In this document: positions 46,021 to 55,049 of the stretch, one piece after another | How positions within the stretch are numbered: position 1 is the stretch's first letter | How the letters are laid out: every line of letters begins with the position of its first letter | DNA from: Massilia aurea | Lineage (GTDB): Bacteria; Pseudomonadota; Gammaproteobacteria; Burkholderiales; Burkholderiaceae_D | Assembly: GCF_014200505.1 (NCBI RefSeq) | Contig: NZ_JACHBX010000002.1 | Span: 62,001-126,000 of the forward strand | Reading direction: 5' to 3' | DNA length: 64,000 bases | Notes under the pieces: generated by a model | The model's input: the letters and a program-made list of their open reading frames with translations, nothing else | Database searches by the model: none | What the model was told of the DNA's origin: nothing | Program-made: the position numbers and the translations under genes

Positions 46021-47007
46021 ATGATCCCTTTATCGATACTCGACCTCTCGCCGATCGTTCAAGGCAGCGATGCGGCAACTTCCTTCAAAAGCTCCCTCGA
46101 CCTCGCCCAGCATGGCGAACGCTGGGGCTACAACCGTTACTGGCTGGCCGAACACCACGGCATGCTAGGCATTGCGAGCGCCGCCACGGCGGTACTGATC
46201 GCCCATGTGGCGGCCGGCACGTCCACGATCCGCGTGGGCGCCGGCGGCATCATGCTGCCGAATCATTCACCACTCGTGATCGCCGAACAATTCGGCACGC
46301 TTGCGTCACTCCATCCGGGCCGGATCGACCTGGGCCTGGGCCGCGCGCCTGGCTCCGACCATACCACGGCGCGCGCGCTGCGCCGCAACCTGGCATCGGA
46401 CGCCGACGAGTTCCCGCAGGACGTCGTGGAACTGATGGATTACTTCGCCGGCTCAAGCCGCCGGCAGGTGCTGGCCGTACCGGGCGCAGGCCTGGACGTG
46501 CCGCTGTGGATTCTCGGTTCGAGCCTGTTCGGCGCTCAACTGGCGGCGCACCTGGGCCTGCCGTATGCATTCGCGTCGCACTTCGCGCCGCAGATGATGA
46601 TGCAGGCGATCGACATGTACCGCAGTAACTTCCGTCCTTCGGCGCAGCTGGCCGAGCCGTACGTCATGCTCGGTTTCAATGTGTTCGCGGCCGATACCGA
46701 CGAAGAAGCGCATCTGCTGGCCACGTCGATGCAGCAGGCGTTTGTCGCGCTGCGCACGGGCAATCCAGGCAAACTCAAGCCGCCTGTCAGCGGCTACCTG
46801 GAGGCGCTGGACACGCCCGAGCGCATGATGCTCGACAGCGTACTGGCCTGCTCGGCGATCGGCTCGCGCGACACCGTGGCCGCCCAGCTGCACGCGTTCA
46901 TCGACAAGGCCAAGCCGGACGAGATGATGATCACGTCGCAGATCTACGACCACGCCGCCCGCCTGCACGCGTACGAAATCACGGCCGATATCCGGCGCAA
47001 CAGCTGA
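46021..47007 (+). CDS. LLM-class flavin-dependent oxidoreductase
   Basis: A 328-residue (beta/alpha)8 protein of the bacterial-luciferase-like group. Characteristic segments: [11 protein letters not shown] at the start, [10 protein letters not shown] (about 40-49), [14 protein letters not shown] (about 73-86) and [14 protein letters not shown] (about 100-113). This is the YhbW/alkanal-monooxygenase-like subgroup 1 with the SPI.G motif; it should bind FMN or F420-like flavin. Substrate unknown. The start at 46021 follows a divergent promoter region; the frame is open to 45952 but lacks support. A 102-bp inverted-repeat element follows 27 bp after the stop. Confidence 0.92.
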   Translation: MIPLSILDLSPIVQGSDAATSFKSSLDLAQHGERWGYNRYWLAEHHGMLGIASAATAVLIAHVAAGTSTIRVGAGGIMLPNHSPLVIAEQFGTLASLHPGRIDLGLGRAPGSDHTTARALRRNLASDADEFPQDVVELMDYFAGSSRRQVLAVPGAGLDVPLWILGSSLFGAQLAAHLGLPYAFASHFAPQMMMQAIDMYRSNFRPSAQLAEPYVMLGFNVFAADTDEEAHLLATSMQQAFVALRTGNPGKLKPPVSGYLEALDTPERMMLDSVLACSAIGSRDTVAAQLHAFIDKAKPDEMMITSQIYDHAARLHAYEITADIRRNS

Positions 47008-47033
47008 CACCAGCACTGATTATCTGGCGCTAA

Positions 47034-47135
47034 CGTAGGGTGGACGGCTATGCCGTCCACGCGTTCAAACCAACCGGATTTCGTGGCGCACCAACGATTG
47101 TTGAACGCGTGGACGGAGAACCCGTCCACCCTACG
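47034..47135. repeat. 102-bp inverted-repeat (REP/MITE-like) element, copy 1
   Basis: The arms are CGTAGGGTGGACGG and CCGTCCACCCTACG. Inside each arm GTGGACGG pairs with CCGTCCAC to form its own hairpin, followed by GCGTTCAA and its complement TTGAACGC. About 28 central bases differ from copy 2. Outward flanks TCTGGCGC (47023-47030) and GCGCCAGA (47141-47148) extend the symmetry in this copy. No coding potential. It sits between an LLM oxidoreductase stop and the M16 peptidase stop. Confidence 0.85.
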
Positions 47136-47151
47136 TCCTGGCGCCAGACGA

Positions 47152-49932
47152 CTACAACGGCTTGCCATCCGCATCAATGCGGCGCACCTCGCCCAGGTTC
47201 AGCGCGCGCACGTCCTTCTCGACCTTGCTCATGTCCCCCACGACGACCCACACCAGGCGATCGGTCAGGAAGCTGCGCGAGGCGAGGGTGTTGGCCTGCT
47301 CGGGCGTGAGCGCCAGCGCCTTCTCGGTGTAGGTGTTGTAGTAGTCGTCCGGCAGGCCGTATTGCACGATGGTCGTGTAGGCGCCGCCCAGCTGGCCGGC
47401 CGTCTCGAAGCTGCCCGGCAGGCGCAGCGTACGGTTGTCCTGCGCGAATTTCAGCTCGGCGCCGGTGATCTGGCGCTCACCCGCCACGCCCTTGTATTCG
47501 CGCACCAGTTCCTTGAGCGCGTCGCCGGTCTTGTCGGTCTGCACCGGCGAAATGCTCATGAACGTGCGCTGGCCGACGGCCGGCTGCACCAGGCTGCGTA
47601 CGCCATACGACCAGTGCTTGTCTTCGCGCAGGTTCATGTTGATGCGCGAGCTGAAGGTGCCACCGAACACGTCGTTGACGATTTCCAGCGGCAGCGACTC
47701 GGGGCTGTTGCGCGGCGATGCCAGTTGCGCGCCGACGATCACGCTTTGCAGCGCGCCCGGCCGGTCGATCAGGTACACGAGCGGCTTGGTCGGTGCAGGC
47801 ACGGTGGCAATCACTTTCTTCGGCACCTCGCCGCCCTTCCAGCCGCCGAACGTTTTCTCGAGCATCGGCGTGATCTCGGCCAGCGTCGTGTCGCCCACGA
47901 CCAGCAGCGTCGCGTTGTTCGGCTTGAACCACGTCGCGTGGTAATTGGCAAGGTCGCCCCGGGTCATGCGGCCCACGGCATCCTCGGTACCATTGGCGGT
48001 GCGCGCATACACGTGGCCTTCGCCATACATCAGCGCCGGCACGACGCGCAGCGCGATGCCCTGCGGATCGACTTTCTCGCGTGCGATCGCGGCCAGACGG
48101 TCTTTCTGCAGGCGCGCGAATTCGTTCTGGGGGAACGCCGGATTGCGCACCAGGTCCGCGTACAGGCCGAGCGCCTGCGGCAGCGTCGCCTTGAGCGCAT
48201 TCATGCCGACAAAGGCGCCATCGAGATTGATGCTGGCGCCAAAGGTCGCGCCCAGGCGTTCGAGTTCTTCGCCGATCTCGAGCGACTTGCGCGTGGCCGT
48301 GCCTTCTTCGAGCATGCGCAGCGTGAGGCTGGCCACGCCCGGCAAGGCGGTGCTGTCGGCGGCGTAACCGCTGTCGACCATCATCTGCAGATTGACGACC
48401 GGCGCCTCATGGCGCTCGGCCAGCACCACCTTCAGACCGTTGGACAGCGTGATGCGCTGCATCGGCGGCAATTTGAGGGACATCGCCTTGCCGGCGACCG
48501 GCTCCTTGCTGCGATCGAGCCCCGTATCGGTGGCGGCCAGGCCGGTCGGGAACGGATCGATCTGCAGCACGTAGTCGCCGTCGCTGAGCCAGTCGTTCAT
48601 CGCCTTTTTCACCGTGGCGGGCGTGGCGTCCTTGATGCGCTGCAGATAGACCTTGTAGCAGTCCGGATTGCCGGTAAAGGTCTGGCACGAGGCCAGCAGG
48701 TCGCTCTTGCCGCCGAAGCCACCAACGCGCTCGATCATGCGCGTGTACTGCGCCAGGATGGTGGTCTTGGCCAAGCGCAGCTCGGCGTCCGTCGGGCCGC
48801 TCTTCATCAGCGCGCGCAATTCGTCGTCGGCAGCCTGCTCCATCTTTTTCACGTCGGCGCCGGGACGGGCCGTCAGCGTCATGTCGAACTGGCCGCCGAT
48901 TTCCGACGCATCGTCGCTCGCGGTCGCGCTGGTGGCCAGCTGATCCTTGTAGACGAGGCGCTTGTACAGGCGCGACGTCTTGCCGCCACCCAGCACGCGC
49001 GCGCCCAGGTCGAGCAGCGCTTCTTCGGGCGTGTTCGCGCCCGGTACGTTCCAGGTACGGTAGATGCGCGTTTGCGGCACGCGGTCCTGCGCCAGCGTGC
49101 GGTGCGTGCCGGTGCGCTTGGCGATCCAGGCATCGTGCTTGGCCAATGGCGGGCCTGGGGGAATCGCGCCGTAGTATTGCTCGACTTTCTTGCGCGCTTC
49201 TTCCGGCGAGATGTCACCCGACAGCACCAGCACCGTGTTGTTCGGGCCGTAGTTCTGCTTGAACCAGTCCTGCACGTCCGTCATCGAGGCCGCATCGAGG
49301 TCGGCCATCTTGCCGATCACGGTCCAGGAATACGGGTGGCCGACCGGATAGGTGTTTTCGACCAGCAGCTCGTAGGCGATGCCGTAGGGCTGGTTCTCGC
49401 CCTGGCGCTTTTCGTTCTGCACGACGCCGCGCTGGATATCGAGTTTGGTCTTGTCGACCGTGCCCAGCAAATAACCCATGCGGTCGCTCTCGGCGAACAG
49501 CGCATAGTCGAGCATCGAGGTCGGCACGTTCTGGAAGTAATTCGTGCGGTCCTGGCTGGTAGTGCCGTTCAGGTCAGTCGCGCCGACCTGCTCCATCGCA
49601 TTCAGATAGGTCTTCTTGAAGTTGTCGCTGCCGCTGAACATCAGGTGTTCGAACAGGTGGGCAAAGCCGGTCTTGCCCCGCTGCTCGTTTTTCGAGCCGA
49701 CGTGGTACCAGGTATTCACGGCCACCACTGGCGTTTTGCGGTCTTCGTGCACCAGCACGGTCAAGCCGTTCTTCAGCGTGAACTTGGTGTACTTGATGTC
49801 CGGGATCGGAATGTCGGGCGTGCTGGCGAGGGCGGCAGGCGCAGCTTTCGGTGCAGCCTGTACTGTGGACACGCCGAACATCAGCGCAAGCGCTGCCGCG
49901 AGGTAAGTGGTGCGACGAACGAGAACTGCCAT
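47152..49932 (-). CDS. M16-family (pitrilysin/insulinase) exported peptidase, two-domain
   Basis: A 926-residue protein with a signal peptide (cut near VQAAP, 27). The N-terminal M16 half has the inverted zinc motif HLFEH (His92, Glu95, His96) and the later Glu in VVQNEKRQ; the C-terminal half (about 490-910) has the M16C fold without a zinc motif, as in other tandem M16 peptidases. Together the halves form a clam-shell that degrades small peptides in the periplasm. KHWSYGVRS and FGGTFSSRINMNLR mark the second half. The ribosome site is acceptable. Single gene; its stop lies beside the repeat element. Confidence 0.94.
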   Translation of the reverse strand: MAVLVRRTTYLAAALALMFGVSTVQAAPKAAPAALASTPDIPIPDIKYTKFTLKNGLTVLVHEDRKTPVVAVNTWYHVGSKNEQRGKTGFAHLFEHLMFSGSDNFKKTYLNAMEQVGATDLNGTTSQDRTNYFQNVPTSMLDYALFAESDRMGYLLGTVDKTKLDIQRGVVQNEKRQGENQPYGIAYELLVENTYPVGHPYSWTVIGKMADLDAASMTDVQDWFKQNYGPNNTVLVLSGDISPEEARKKVEQYYGAIPPGPPLAKHDAWIAKRTGTHRTLAQDRVPQTRIYRTWNVPGANTPEEALLDLGARVLGGGKTSRLYKRLVYKDQLATSATASDDASEIGGQFDMTLTARPGADVKKMEQAADDELRALMKSGPTDAELRLAKTTILAQYTRMIERVGGFGGKSDLLASCQTFTGNPDCYKVYLQRIKDATPATVKKAMNDWLSDGDYVLQIDPFPTGLAATDTGLDRSKEPVAGKAMSLKLPPMQRITLSNGLKVVLAERHEAPVVNLQMMVDSGYAADSTALPGVASLTLRMLEEGTATRKSLEIGEELERLGATFGASINLDGAFVGMNALKATLPQALGLYADLVRNPAFPQNEFARLQKDRLAAIAREKVDPQGIALRVVPALMYGEGHVYARTANGTEDAVGRMTRGDLANYHATWFKPNNATLLVVGDTTLAEITPMLEKTFGGWKGGEVPKKVIATVPAPTKPLVYLIDRPGALQSVIVGAQLASPRNSPESLPLEIVNDVFGGTFSSRINMNLREDKHWSYGVRSLVQPAVGQRTFMSISPVQTDKTGDALKELVREYKGVAGERQITGAELKFAQDNRTLRLPGSFETAGQLGGAYTTIVQYGLPDDYYNTYTEKALALTPEQANTLASRSFLTDRLVWVVVGDMSKVEKDVRALNLGEVRRIDADGKPL

Positions 49933-50069
49933 GCTGCGCCTCCTGAATGGGTCGGGAAAGAACCATTCTAGGCACGTTTCAGTTAGTCAACAAACAAAAC
50001 AGCATATGCATGTCTCGCGGAACGACAAACCATGCGCAGCGCATCGTGCGCCACATATGGTGCATGATT

Positions 50070-51257
50070 TTACTTCGGCACGATGCGCAGCAGCGTGCCC
50101 TTGGCTTCATCGGTCAGCACGTACAACTGGCCATCGGGGCCCTGGCGCACATCGCGCACGCGCTGGCCGACCGGAATCCGCTCTTGCGCCGTGACCTTGC
50201 CGGCGGCATCAAGCCCCACGCGGCGTACGTCCTTGCCGGCCAGACTACCGCTGAACAGGCTGCCCTGCCACTGCGGGAACGCCTTGCCGGTGTAGAAGGC
50301 CAGGCCCGACGGCGCGGGCGACGGGGTCCAGACGACGATCGGCTGCACCGTGCCCGGCACGACCTTCTTGCCGATCGGCTCGCGCGTCGTGTAATCGAGC
50401 GCGTAGCTCTGCAGCGGCCAGCCGTAGTTGTTGCCCGCTTCGATCAGGTTGATCTCGTCGCCGCCGCGCGAACCGTGCTCGCTGGCCCAGACGTGGCCGG
50501 TTTTCGGGTCGAGCGCCAGGCCCTGCACGTTGCGGTGGCCGTGGCTATGGATTTCGGTCAGGCGGATCGGTTGCGCTTCGGCTGCGCCGATGCCGACCGG
50601 CTTGCCGGCGTCGGTCAGGTGCAGGATCTTGCCCTGGTGCGTGGCCAGGTTCTGCGCCTGGTCGCGCGCGAGCATCTTGCCCACGCGCTGCGGCGTGTTG
50701 CCGCCATCGCCAATGCTCATCAGCAGCGTGGTATCGGGCAGGAACAGAATGCGCGAGCCGAAGTGCTCGCCGCCGTTCTTGGCTTGCCTGACGGAGAACA
50801 CCTTCCTGATGCCGGTGACGCGCTTGCCATCGAACGTGCCCATCACCAGCGCCGTGCGGTTGCTGGCGTCGGTGCCGCTGGCCATCGTCATGTAGATGCG
50901 GGGATTGGTCTTGTCACCGGGGTGGACCGCGATATCGAGCAGGCCGCCCTGCCCGCCCACGAACAGGTTCGGCAGCGGGTCCATCTTCACCTGCTGGAAC
51001 GTCTTGCCATTGAGCATATGCAGCGTGCCGCCCTTGCCCGTGACGAGCATGCGGCCATCAGGCAACCAGGCCATGCCCCAGCCTTGTGGCACGCCGGTGG
51101 CGACGGTTTCCAGTTGCCAGCCTTTGGCCAGTGGCGGCTTGTCGACCGGCGTGACTTCCTGGGTCTGCGCAGCGCTCGCCGACTGGACCAGTACGAATAC
51201 GAGCGTGGCGTGCAAAACCCGGTTTTTACGCATGAATTTTGCGTCCGTACTCGGCAT
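50070..51257 (-). CDS. PQQ-dependent soluble aldose sugar dehydrogenase-like protein
   Basis: About 395 residues with a signal peptide (hydrophobic VLHATLVFVLVQSASA, cut near AQTQ). It is a six-bladed beta propeller of the GSDH/YliI family: WGMAWLPDGRMLVT, GGLLDIAVHP, HRNVQGLALDPKTG, EHGSRGGDEINLIEAGNNYG and WTPSPAPSGL are signature segments, holding PQQ and Ca2+. It oxidises aldoses to lactones in the periplasm. Start choice: ATG 51257 has GAGAG 8 bp before it; ATG 51233 is also possible. An inverted repeat (50039-50049/50078-50088) straddles the 3' end and may end transcription. Confidence 0.9.
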   Translation of the reverse strand: MPSTDAKFMRKNRVLHATLVFVLVQSASAAQTQEVTPVDKPPLAKGWQLETVATGVPQGWGMAWLPDGRMLVTGKGGTLHMLNGKTFQQVKMDPLPNLFVGGQGGLLDIAVHPGDKTNPRIYMTMASGTDASNRTALVMGTFDGKRVTGIRKVFSVRQAKNGGEHFGSRILFLPDTTLLMSIGDGGNTPQRVGKMLARDQAQNLATHQGKILHLTDAGKPVGIGAAEAQPIRLTEIHSHGHRNVQGLALDPKTGHVWASEHGSRGGDEINLIEAGNNYGWPLQSYALDYTTREPIGKKVVPGTVQPIVVWTPSPAPSGLAFYTGKAFPQWQGSLFSGSLAGKDVRRVGLDAAGKVTAQERIPVGQRVRDVRQGPDGQLYVLTDEAKGTLLRIVPK

Positions 51258-51392
51258 AAGCAAATCTCTCAAAAACAGTTAAATACTTGACATCGTAGCT
51301 GAAATGTCGCGATTTTCTGCACATTGTCTGCACGAATGCGGCAAATGGCGTATCATCGATTGCTCACTGAACCAGCGCAAGGACTCCCTTCA

Positions 51393-51935
51393 ATGATTCA
51401 ACGACGTACCATCCTCAAAAGCGGTCTCCTCCTCGCAGCATCCTCCCTCAGCCTTCCTACCCTTGCCAAAAATTCATCGATTGCCACCGGCGATTGCTGT
51501 CTGCGTTTCTACAATACGCACACGGGTGAAAAGCTGACGAGCACGTTCTGGGCGCAGGGTGAATTCATCCCCGATGCGCTGGGCGACATCAACAAGGTGC
51601 TGCGCGACCACCGCACCAACAAGATTGCGGACATCGATCCCGAACTGCTGCTGCTGCTCGGCCAGCTCAATGGCAAGCTTGGCAACAGCAAAGAATTGCA
51701 CATCATTTCGGGCTACCGCGCGCCGGAATCGAATGCGTTCCTGCGTGGCCATGGCAGCGGTGGCGTCGCCAAGCGTAGCCTGCACATGGAAGGCAAGGCC
51801 ATCGACATCCGCCTGCCGGGCACCGACCTGCGCAATCTGCAAAAAGCGGCCATGTCGCTCCAGGGCGGCGGCGTCGGCTATTACGACAGCTCGCAGTTCG
51901 TCCACATGGATACCGGCCGCGTGCGGTATTGGTAA
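51393..51935 (+). CDS. YcbK/DUF882-family peptidase-M15-like exported protein
   Basis: A 180-residue protein with a twin-arginine-like leader (RRTILKSGLLLAASSL). Mature DUF882/M15A-like domain with ISGYRAPESNAFLR, SLHMEGKAIDIRLPG (His and Asp zinc ligands) and QFVHMDTGRVRYW (third His). The family acts on peptidoglycan (D,D- or L,D-peptidase; in E. coli YcbK is a Tat substrate). AAGGA precedes ATG 51393. An unknown exported protein follows 7 bp after its stop, then an overlapping lipoprotein, so a three-gene envelope operon is likely. Confidence 0.92.
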   Translation: MIQRRTILKSGLLLAASSLSLPTLAKNSSIATGDCCLRFYNTHTGEKLTSTFWAQGEFIPDALGDINKVLRDHRTNKIADIDPELLLLLGQLNGKLGNSKELHIISGYRAPESNAFLRGHGSGGVAKRSLHMEGKAIDIRLPGTDLRNLQKAAMSLQGGGVGYYDSSQFVHMDTGRVRYW

Positions 51936-51942
51936 TCGGTTG

Positions 51943-52758
51943 ATGCGGCCGTCCATCGTCCGTGTCGTTGCCGGACTGGCCATGAGCGGCCTGTTCGCGG
52001 CTGCAGGCCTGCCGGCGCATGCCGCCGGCCAGAGCACCGTCACCGTCAAGTCCACCCGCGACCCGGTCGACAAGTCATACCGCAAAATGATCCGCGGCAT
52101 GGAACGCTTCGAGCGCGAGCGCGCCTTCGCGCCGAACGCCTCCCTGCGCTTCCAGTTGCTGCCGCGCCTGCCGAACGTCGACATGCGCGGCATCACGCTG
52201 CGCGTGGCGGGCGATACGGTATCGGTGCCCGTCCCCGTTGATGAGAACAATTTCTTTGTCCTGCCGCGCAACGCGCAAGCCTTGCAGGAAGACGCTGCCG
52301 TGCTCGCCAGTCGCAAGACGGCCAGCATGACCTGGCGCGCACGCATCGAAACGCCGGGTGTCCCGGCCGGCATGCGCCGCCTGGGTGACCTGCGCCTGGA
52401 ATGCCGTGTGGGTAAGGAAGCTGGTCTCGTCTCCAACAGCTCGCCGCTATTCGGCTGGATCTCGGATGCGCTCGACTCGCCTGAAGGCGTCTGCACGAGC
52501 CCGGATGGCAATTACCTGTTTTTCGCCGAGCGCCCGATCTTCGCGGTCACGCTGCGCGCCGGTGAACGCAGTGAAACGCTGCCGTTTTCGATGTTGTATG
52601 CCGGCGGCGACCAGACGCCCGACATGCTGCCGTTCTGCGATTGCCAGGTACTGCTCGACCGCACCTATTACGTGCCGTTATGGGATGCCAGCTGGCCGGA
52701 TGACACGCTCGTTGAATTTACGTACATGATCGATCCACCAGCCGAGGTGACGCCATGA
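51943..52758 (+). CDS. Exported protein of unknown function
   Basis: 271 residues. A signal peptide (VVAGLAMSGLFAAAGLPAHA, cut near residue 28) is followed by a basic segment (VKSTRDPVDKSYRKMIRGMERF) and beta-rich sequence. Four Cys (in LRLECRVG, GVCTS and the pair FCDC) may form disulfides. No named domain is recognised. It starts 7 bp after the YcbK-type gene and its stop overlaps the lipoprotein start (ATGA), so it is coupled to both. The frame is also open upstream inside the YcbK gene, but only this start gives a signal peptide. Envelope role inferred. Confidence 0.78.
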   Translation: MRPSIVRVVAGLAMSGLFAAAGLPAHAAGQSTVTVKSTRDPVDKSYRKMIRGMERFERERAFAPNASLRFQLLPRLPNVDMRGITLRVAGDTVSVPVPVDENNFFVLPRNAQALQEDAAVLASRKTASMTWRARIETPGVPAGMRRLGDLRLECRVGKEAGLVSNSSPLFGWISDALDSPEGVCTSPDGNYLFFAERPIFAVTLRAGERSETLPFSMLYAGGDQTPDMLPFCDCQVLLDRTYYVPLWDASWPDDTLVEFTYMIDPPAEVTP

Positions 52759-53060
52759 GGGCGCTTCTAGTCCTGTGCATTGCGCTGCTGGCCGGCTGCG
52801 CCACACAGAATGCCGCGCCGCCCGGCGCGCAAGTGCCGGCCGAGCACCTGCAACAGACTGTCGTGGCCGGCCAGACCACCAAGGCGCAGTTGCTGGCCGC
52901 ATTTGGGCCGACGAAAAATGTGCGCTTCGACAGTGGTTTTGAAACTTGGGTCTACCAGTCACCGGCGGGCGCTGGCCAGTTTGCCGAGTTCGTCGTGCTG
53001 ATCGACCCGGCCGGCGTGGTCGCAAAAACACGTACCCGCGCGCCGGTCCCGGCACGCTGA
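52755..53060 (+). CDS. Small outer-membrane lipoprotein, BamE/SmpA-like
   Basis: A 101-residue protein with a lipoprotein signal: LLVLCIALLAGC (lipobox LAGC, Cys15). The mature part opens VVAGQTTKAQLLAAFGPT, the segment typical of BamE/SmpA/OmlA folds (V..G.Tk..v...lG.P), and continues with WVYQSP and beta strands. BamE-like lipoproteins bind the outer-membrane assembly machine or phosphatidylglycerol; here the neighbour set suggests a general envelope role. ATG overlaps the previous stop by 4 bp. Confidence 0.82.
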   Translation: MRALLVLCIALLAGCATQNAAPPGAQVPAEHLQQTVVAGQTTKAQLLAAFGPTKNVRFDSGFETWVYQSPAGAGQFAEFVVLIDPAGVVAKTRTRAPVPAR

Positions 53061-53162
53061 TCGTTTTTTGTGAACGAGTGACGCGCAAATGTGTCATAAC
53101 TAACAAACGGTACCCATCAATTCTGCCATTCTGGTTGCACCTATTCCCCAGCGGAGAATTTC

Positions 53163-53675
53163 ATGGCAACTGCAATCGACGACAATCTGAACGACTGGCT
53201 ACGTGACGCTCATGCAATGGAAGAGCAGGCAGACAAGATGCTCAACGCGCAGGCGGACCGCCTCGAGCACTATCCAGAACTGCGCGCGCGCATCGTCCAG
53301 CACATCGAAGAAACGCGCTGGCAGCGTGGCGTGCTGGACGAGATCCTGGCGCGCCGTGACATCAGCAATTCGGTGGTCAAGGATATCGGCGCCAAGCTGA
53401 TGGCCTTTGGCCAGGCGGTTGGCGGCATGACCGTCAGTGATGAAGTGGTCAAGGGCGCGATGGCCGGCTACGTGTTCGAAAACCTTGAAATCGCCACCTA
53501 CACGTCGCTGATCGCAGCGGCCAAGGCAGCTGGCGACAGCGCCACTGCAGCTTCGTGCGAACAGATCCTGGCGCAGGAAAAAGCGATGGCGGCCTGGCTG
53601 CTCGAGCACCTGCCGCAAGTCACGCAAGCCTTCCTGACGCGCTCGGCAACGCCGGGCGTGGAAGCGAAGGTCTAA
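53163..53675 (+). CDS. DUF892/YciE-type ferritin-like protein
   Basis: A 170-residue mostly helical protein of the DUF892 family (YciE/YciF-like), a ferritin-like four-helix bundle with metal-binding Glu/His: AMEEQADKML, ARIVQHIEETRWQ and ENLEIATYTSLIAAA are the expected positions. The family is linked to stress responses; a di-iron centre is possible. GGAGA lies ahead of the ATG. Single gene in the plus direction. Confidence 0.9.
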   Translation: MATAIDDNLNDWLRDAHAMEEQADKMLNAQADRLEHYPELRARIVQHIEETRWQRGVLDEILARRDISNSVVKDIGAKLMAFGQAVGGMTVSDEVVKGAMAGYVFENLEIATYTSLIAAAKAAGDSATAASCEQILAQEKAMAAWLLEHLPQVTQAFLTRSATPGVEAKV

Positions 53676-53764
53676 CTTCCGCACCGCCCGCGGTCGGGGC
53701 GGCTCACTATGCGTGCGCCGTCCTGTATCCTGTCGATCTATCCCGCCAACTAACAGGATGGCAC

Positions 53765-54208
53765 ATGCCCCGCTTACAACTCGACTTTCCCGACGACCAG
53801 TTCTACTTTTCGACCGTGCTCACGGTGCGCGCCACCGACATCAATGCGGCGAACCACGTCGGCAATGAATCGATGATCGCGATGGTGTCCGAGGCCAGGT
53901 CGCGCTTCCTGTTCGAGTTCGGCGTGCCGGAAACCAGCCTCGATGGCCCTGGCATCATCGTCACCGACCTGGCCACCATCTACCGCGCCGAGGCGTACCG
54001 CCGCGACGAGCTGCTGTTCGATGTGGGCGTCATGGACTTCAACAAGTATGGCGGCGACCTGATCTACCGGATCACGCGGCCGGGCGACCAAAAGCTGATC
54101 GCCATGGCCAAGACCGGCTTTGTGTTCTACGACTACAAGGCGGGCCGGGTATGCCCGATGCCGGACGACTTTCGCGCCAGGTTCGAGCGTGTCAACCGGG
54201 TCGACTAG
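53765..54208 (+). CDS. Hotdog-fold acyl-CoA thioesterase
   Basis: A 147-residue protein of the 4HBT hotdog type: VRATDINAANHVGNESMIAM contains the D..NH.(G/N)....... motif, with Asp and His in the usual place of the long central helix. It should hydrolyse acyl-CoA or acyl-ACP in the cytoplasm; chain length unknown. AGGAT precedes ATG 53765; a longer frame that runs back into DUF892 is not the gene. It ends in a strong terminator. Confidence 0.88.
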   Translation: MPRLQLDFPDDQFYFSTVLTVRATDINAANHVGNESMIAMVSEARSRFLFEFGVPETSLDGPGIIVTDLATIYRAEAYRRDELLFDVGVMDFNKYGGDLIYRITRPGDQKLIAMAKTGFVFYDYKAGRVCPMPDDFRARFERVNRVD

Positions 54209-54212
54209 GCCA

Positions 54213-54248
54213 AAGAAAAACGGCGCCCTGATGGGTGCCGTTTTTCTT
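54213..54248 (+). terminator. Rho-independent terminator of the thioesterase gene
   Basis: Stem AAGAAAAACGGCGCCC/GGGTGCCGTTTTTCTT (one G-T pair) with a TGAT loop and five-T run, 5 bp after the stop. The A-run also makes it usable from the other strand. Confidence 0.92.
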
Positions 54249-54261
54249 GGTAACCAGCTGG

Positions 54262-54363
54262 CGTAGGGTGGACGGGTTTCCCGTCCACGCGTTCAACCCG
54301 ACTATGCACACCACGGTGTCAGATTAATTTGAACGCGTGGACGGCGCAGCCGTCCACCCTACG
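54262..54363. repeat. 102-bp inverted-repeat (REP/MITE-like) element, copy 2
   Basis: Same length and same arms as copy 1 (CGTAGGGTGGACGG ... CCGTCCACCCTACG, with inner GCGTTCAA/TTGAACGC). The central ~28 bp are unrelated. It lies between the thioesterase terminator and the DUF3016 stop, again beside gene 3' ends. Confidence 0.85.
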
Positions 54364-54388
54364 ATTTCGCAGGGCGCGCAGCCAACCT

Positions 54389-54883
54389 TCAGCCGCCGCG
54401 CTTCTTGCCGATGATCGTTTCATCGAACCACTCATCGATCATGCGCTTTTCGGCGCGCAGGCTGTCGTTGTCGCTGAAGCGGCCGATACGCTGCATGTAG
54501 TTCATGTCGGCCAGGCGTGCATCGCCGCCCTTGAGCACTTGCCCGTTTTGCGTCAGCGAATAGCGCAGGTTGATGATCGGCCAGTCGGCCGTGCCCTTCA
54601 GGATGCGCAGGTCGCGCCCGTTGCTGACATTCGGATACTCGCGGCCGGCCAGATCGATGTCGGTCACTTCGATCACCAGGTCCTGACCCGCAGGGAGTTT
54701 CTCGCCAAGCTTCGTGAAATACGTGCTCAGTTCTTCCAGCACCTGCTTGCGCTCCCATGGGGCAAATGGCAGGTCGGCGAACTTGTCGGACTCGATGTAA
54801 TTGACGGTCACGCCCGCCGAAGCGGCGCCGGCGGCCAGCGCGAACAGGCCTGCCAGGGCAGTTTTTATCAGGGTGGATTTCAT
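54389..54883 (-). CDS. DUF3016-family exported protein
   Basis: A 164-residue protein with a signal peptide (AGLFALAAGAASAG, cut near 23). The mature domain matches DUF3016: VTVNYIESDKFADLP, LVIEVTDIDLAGREYP and NLRYSLTQNGQVLKGG. The family is found in proteobacterial periplasms; function unknown. AGGAGAGG precedes the ATG. It is preceded by a divergent promoter region for the Fpg/Nei gene (166 bp). Confidence 0.9.
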   Translation of the reverse strand: MKSTLIKTALAGLFALAAGAASAGVTVNYIESDKFADLPFAPWERKQVLEELSTYFTKLGEKLPAGQDLVIEVTDIDLAGREYPNVSNGRDLRILKGTADWPIINLRYSLTQNGQVLKGGDARLADMNYMQRIGRFSDNDSLRAEKRMIDEWFDETIIGKKRGG

Positions 54884-55049
54884 TGTTGCCTCTCCTTCGA
54901 TATGCGTCTCGTGTGCGGTCTTCGCTTACCAATATACGCCGCTTCGCCCTGCTCTGCTCGTGGCGAAACGTTGGAACTTGTATCCAAATGTTAGGTCCCG
55001 AACATGACCAAAAGATGGTGCCATATAAGAATGCATCAAGGAGGCCACC

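Noticed and set aside
47034..47135. CRISPR-like or tRNA-like structure in the palindromic element
   Set aside because: Only one unit at each site and no spacer array or cloverleaf; the inverted-repeat explanation fits.
53555..53764. Extended start of the thioesterase through the DUF892 3' end
   Set aside because: The hotdog fold begins at 53765, which has its own ribosome site.
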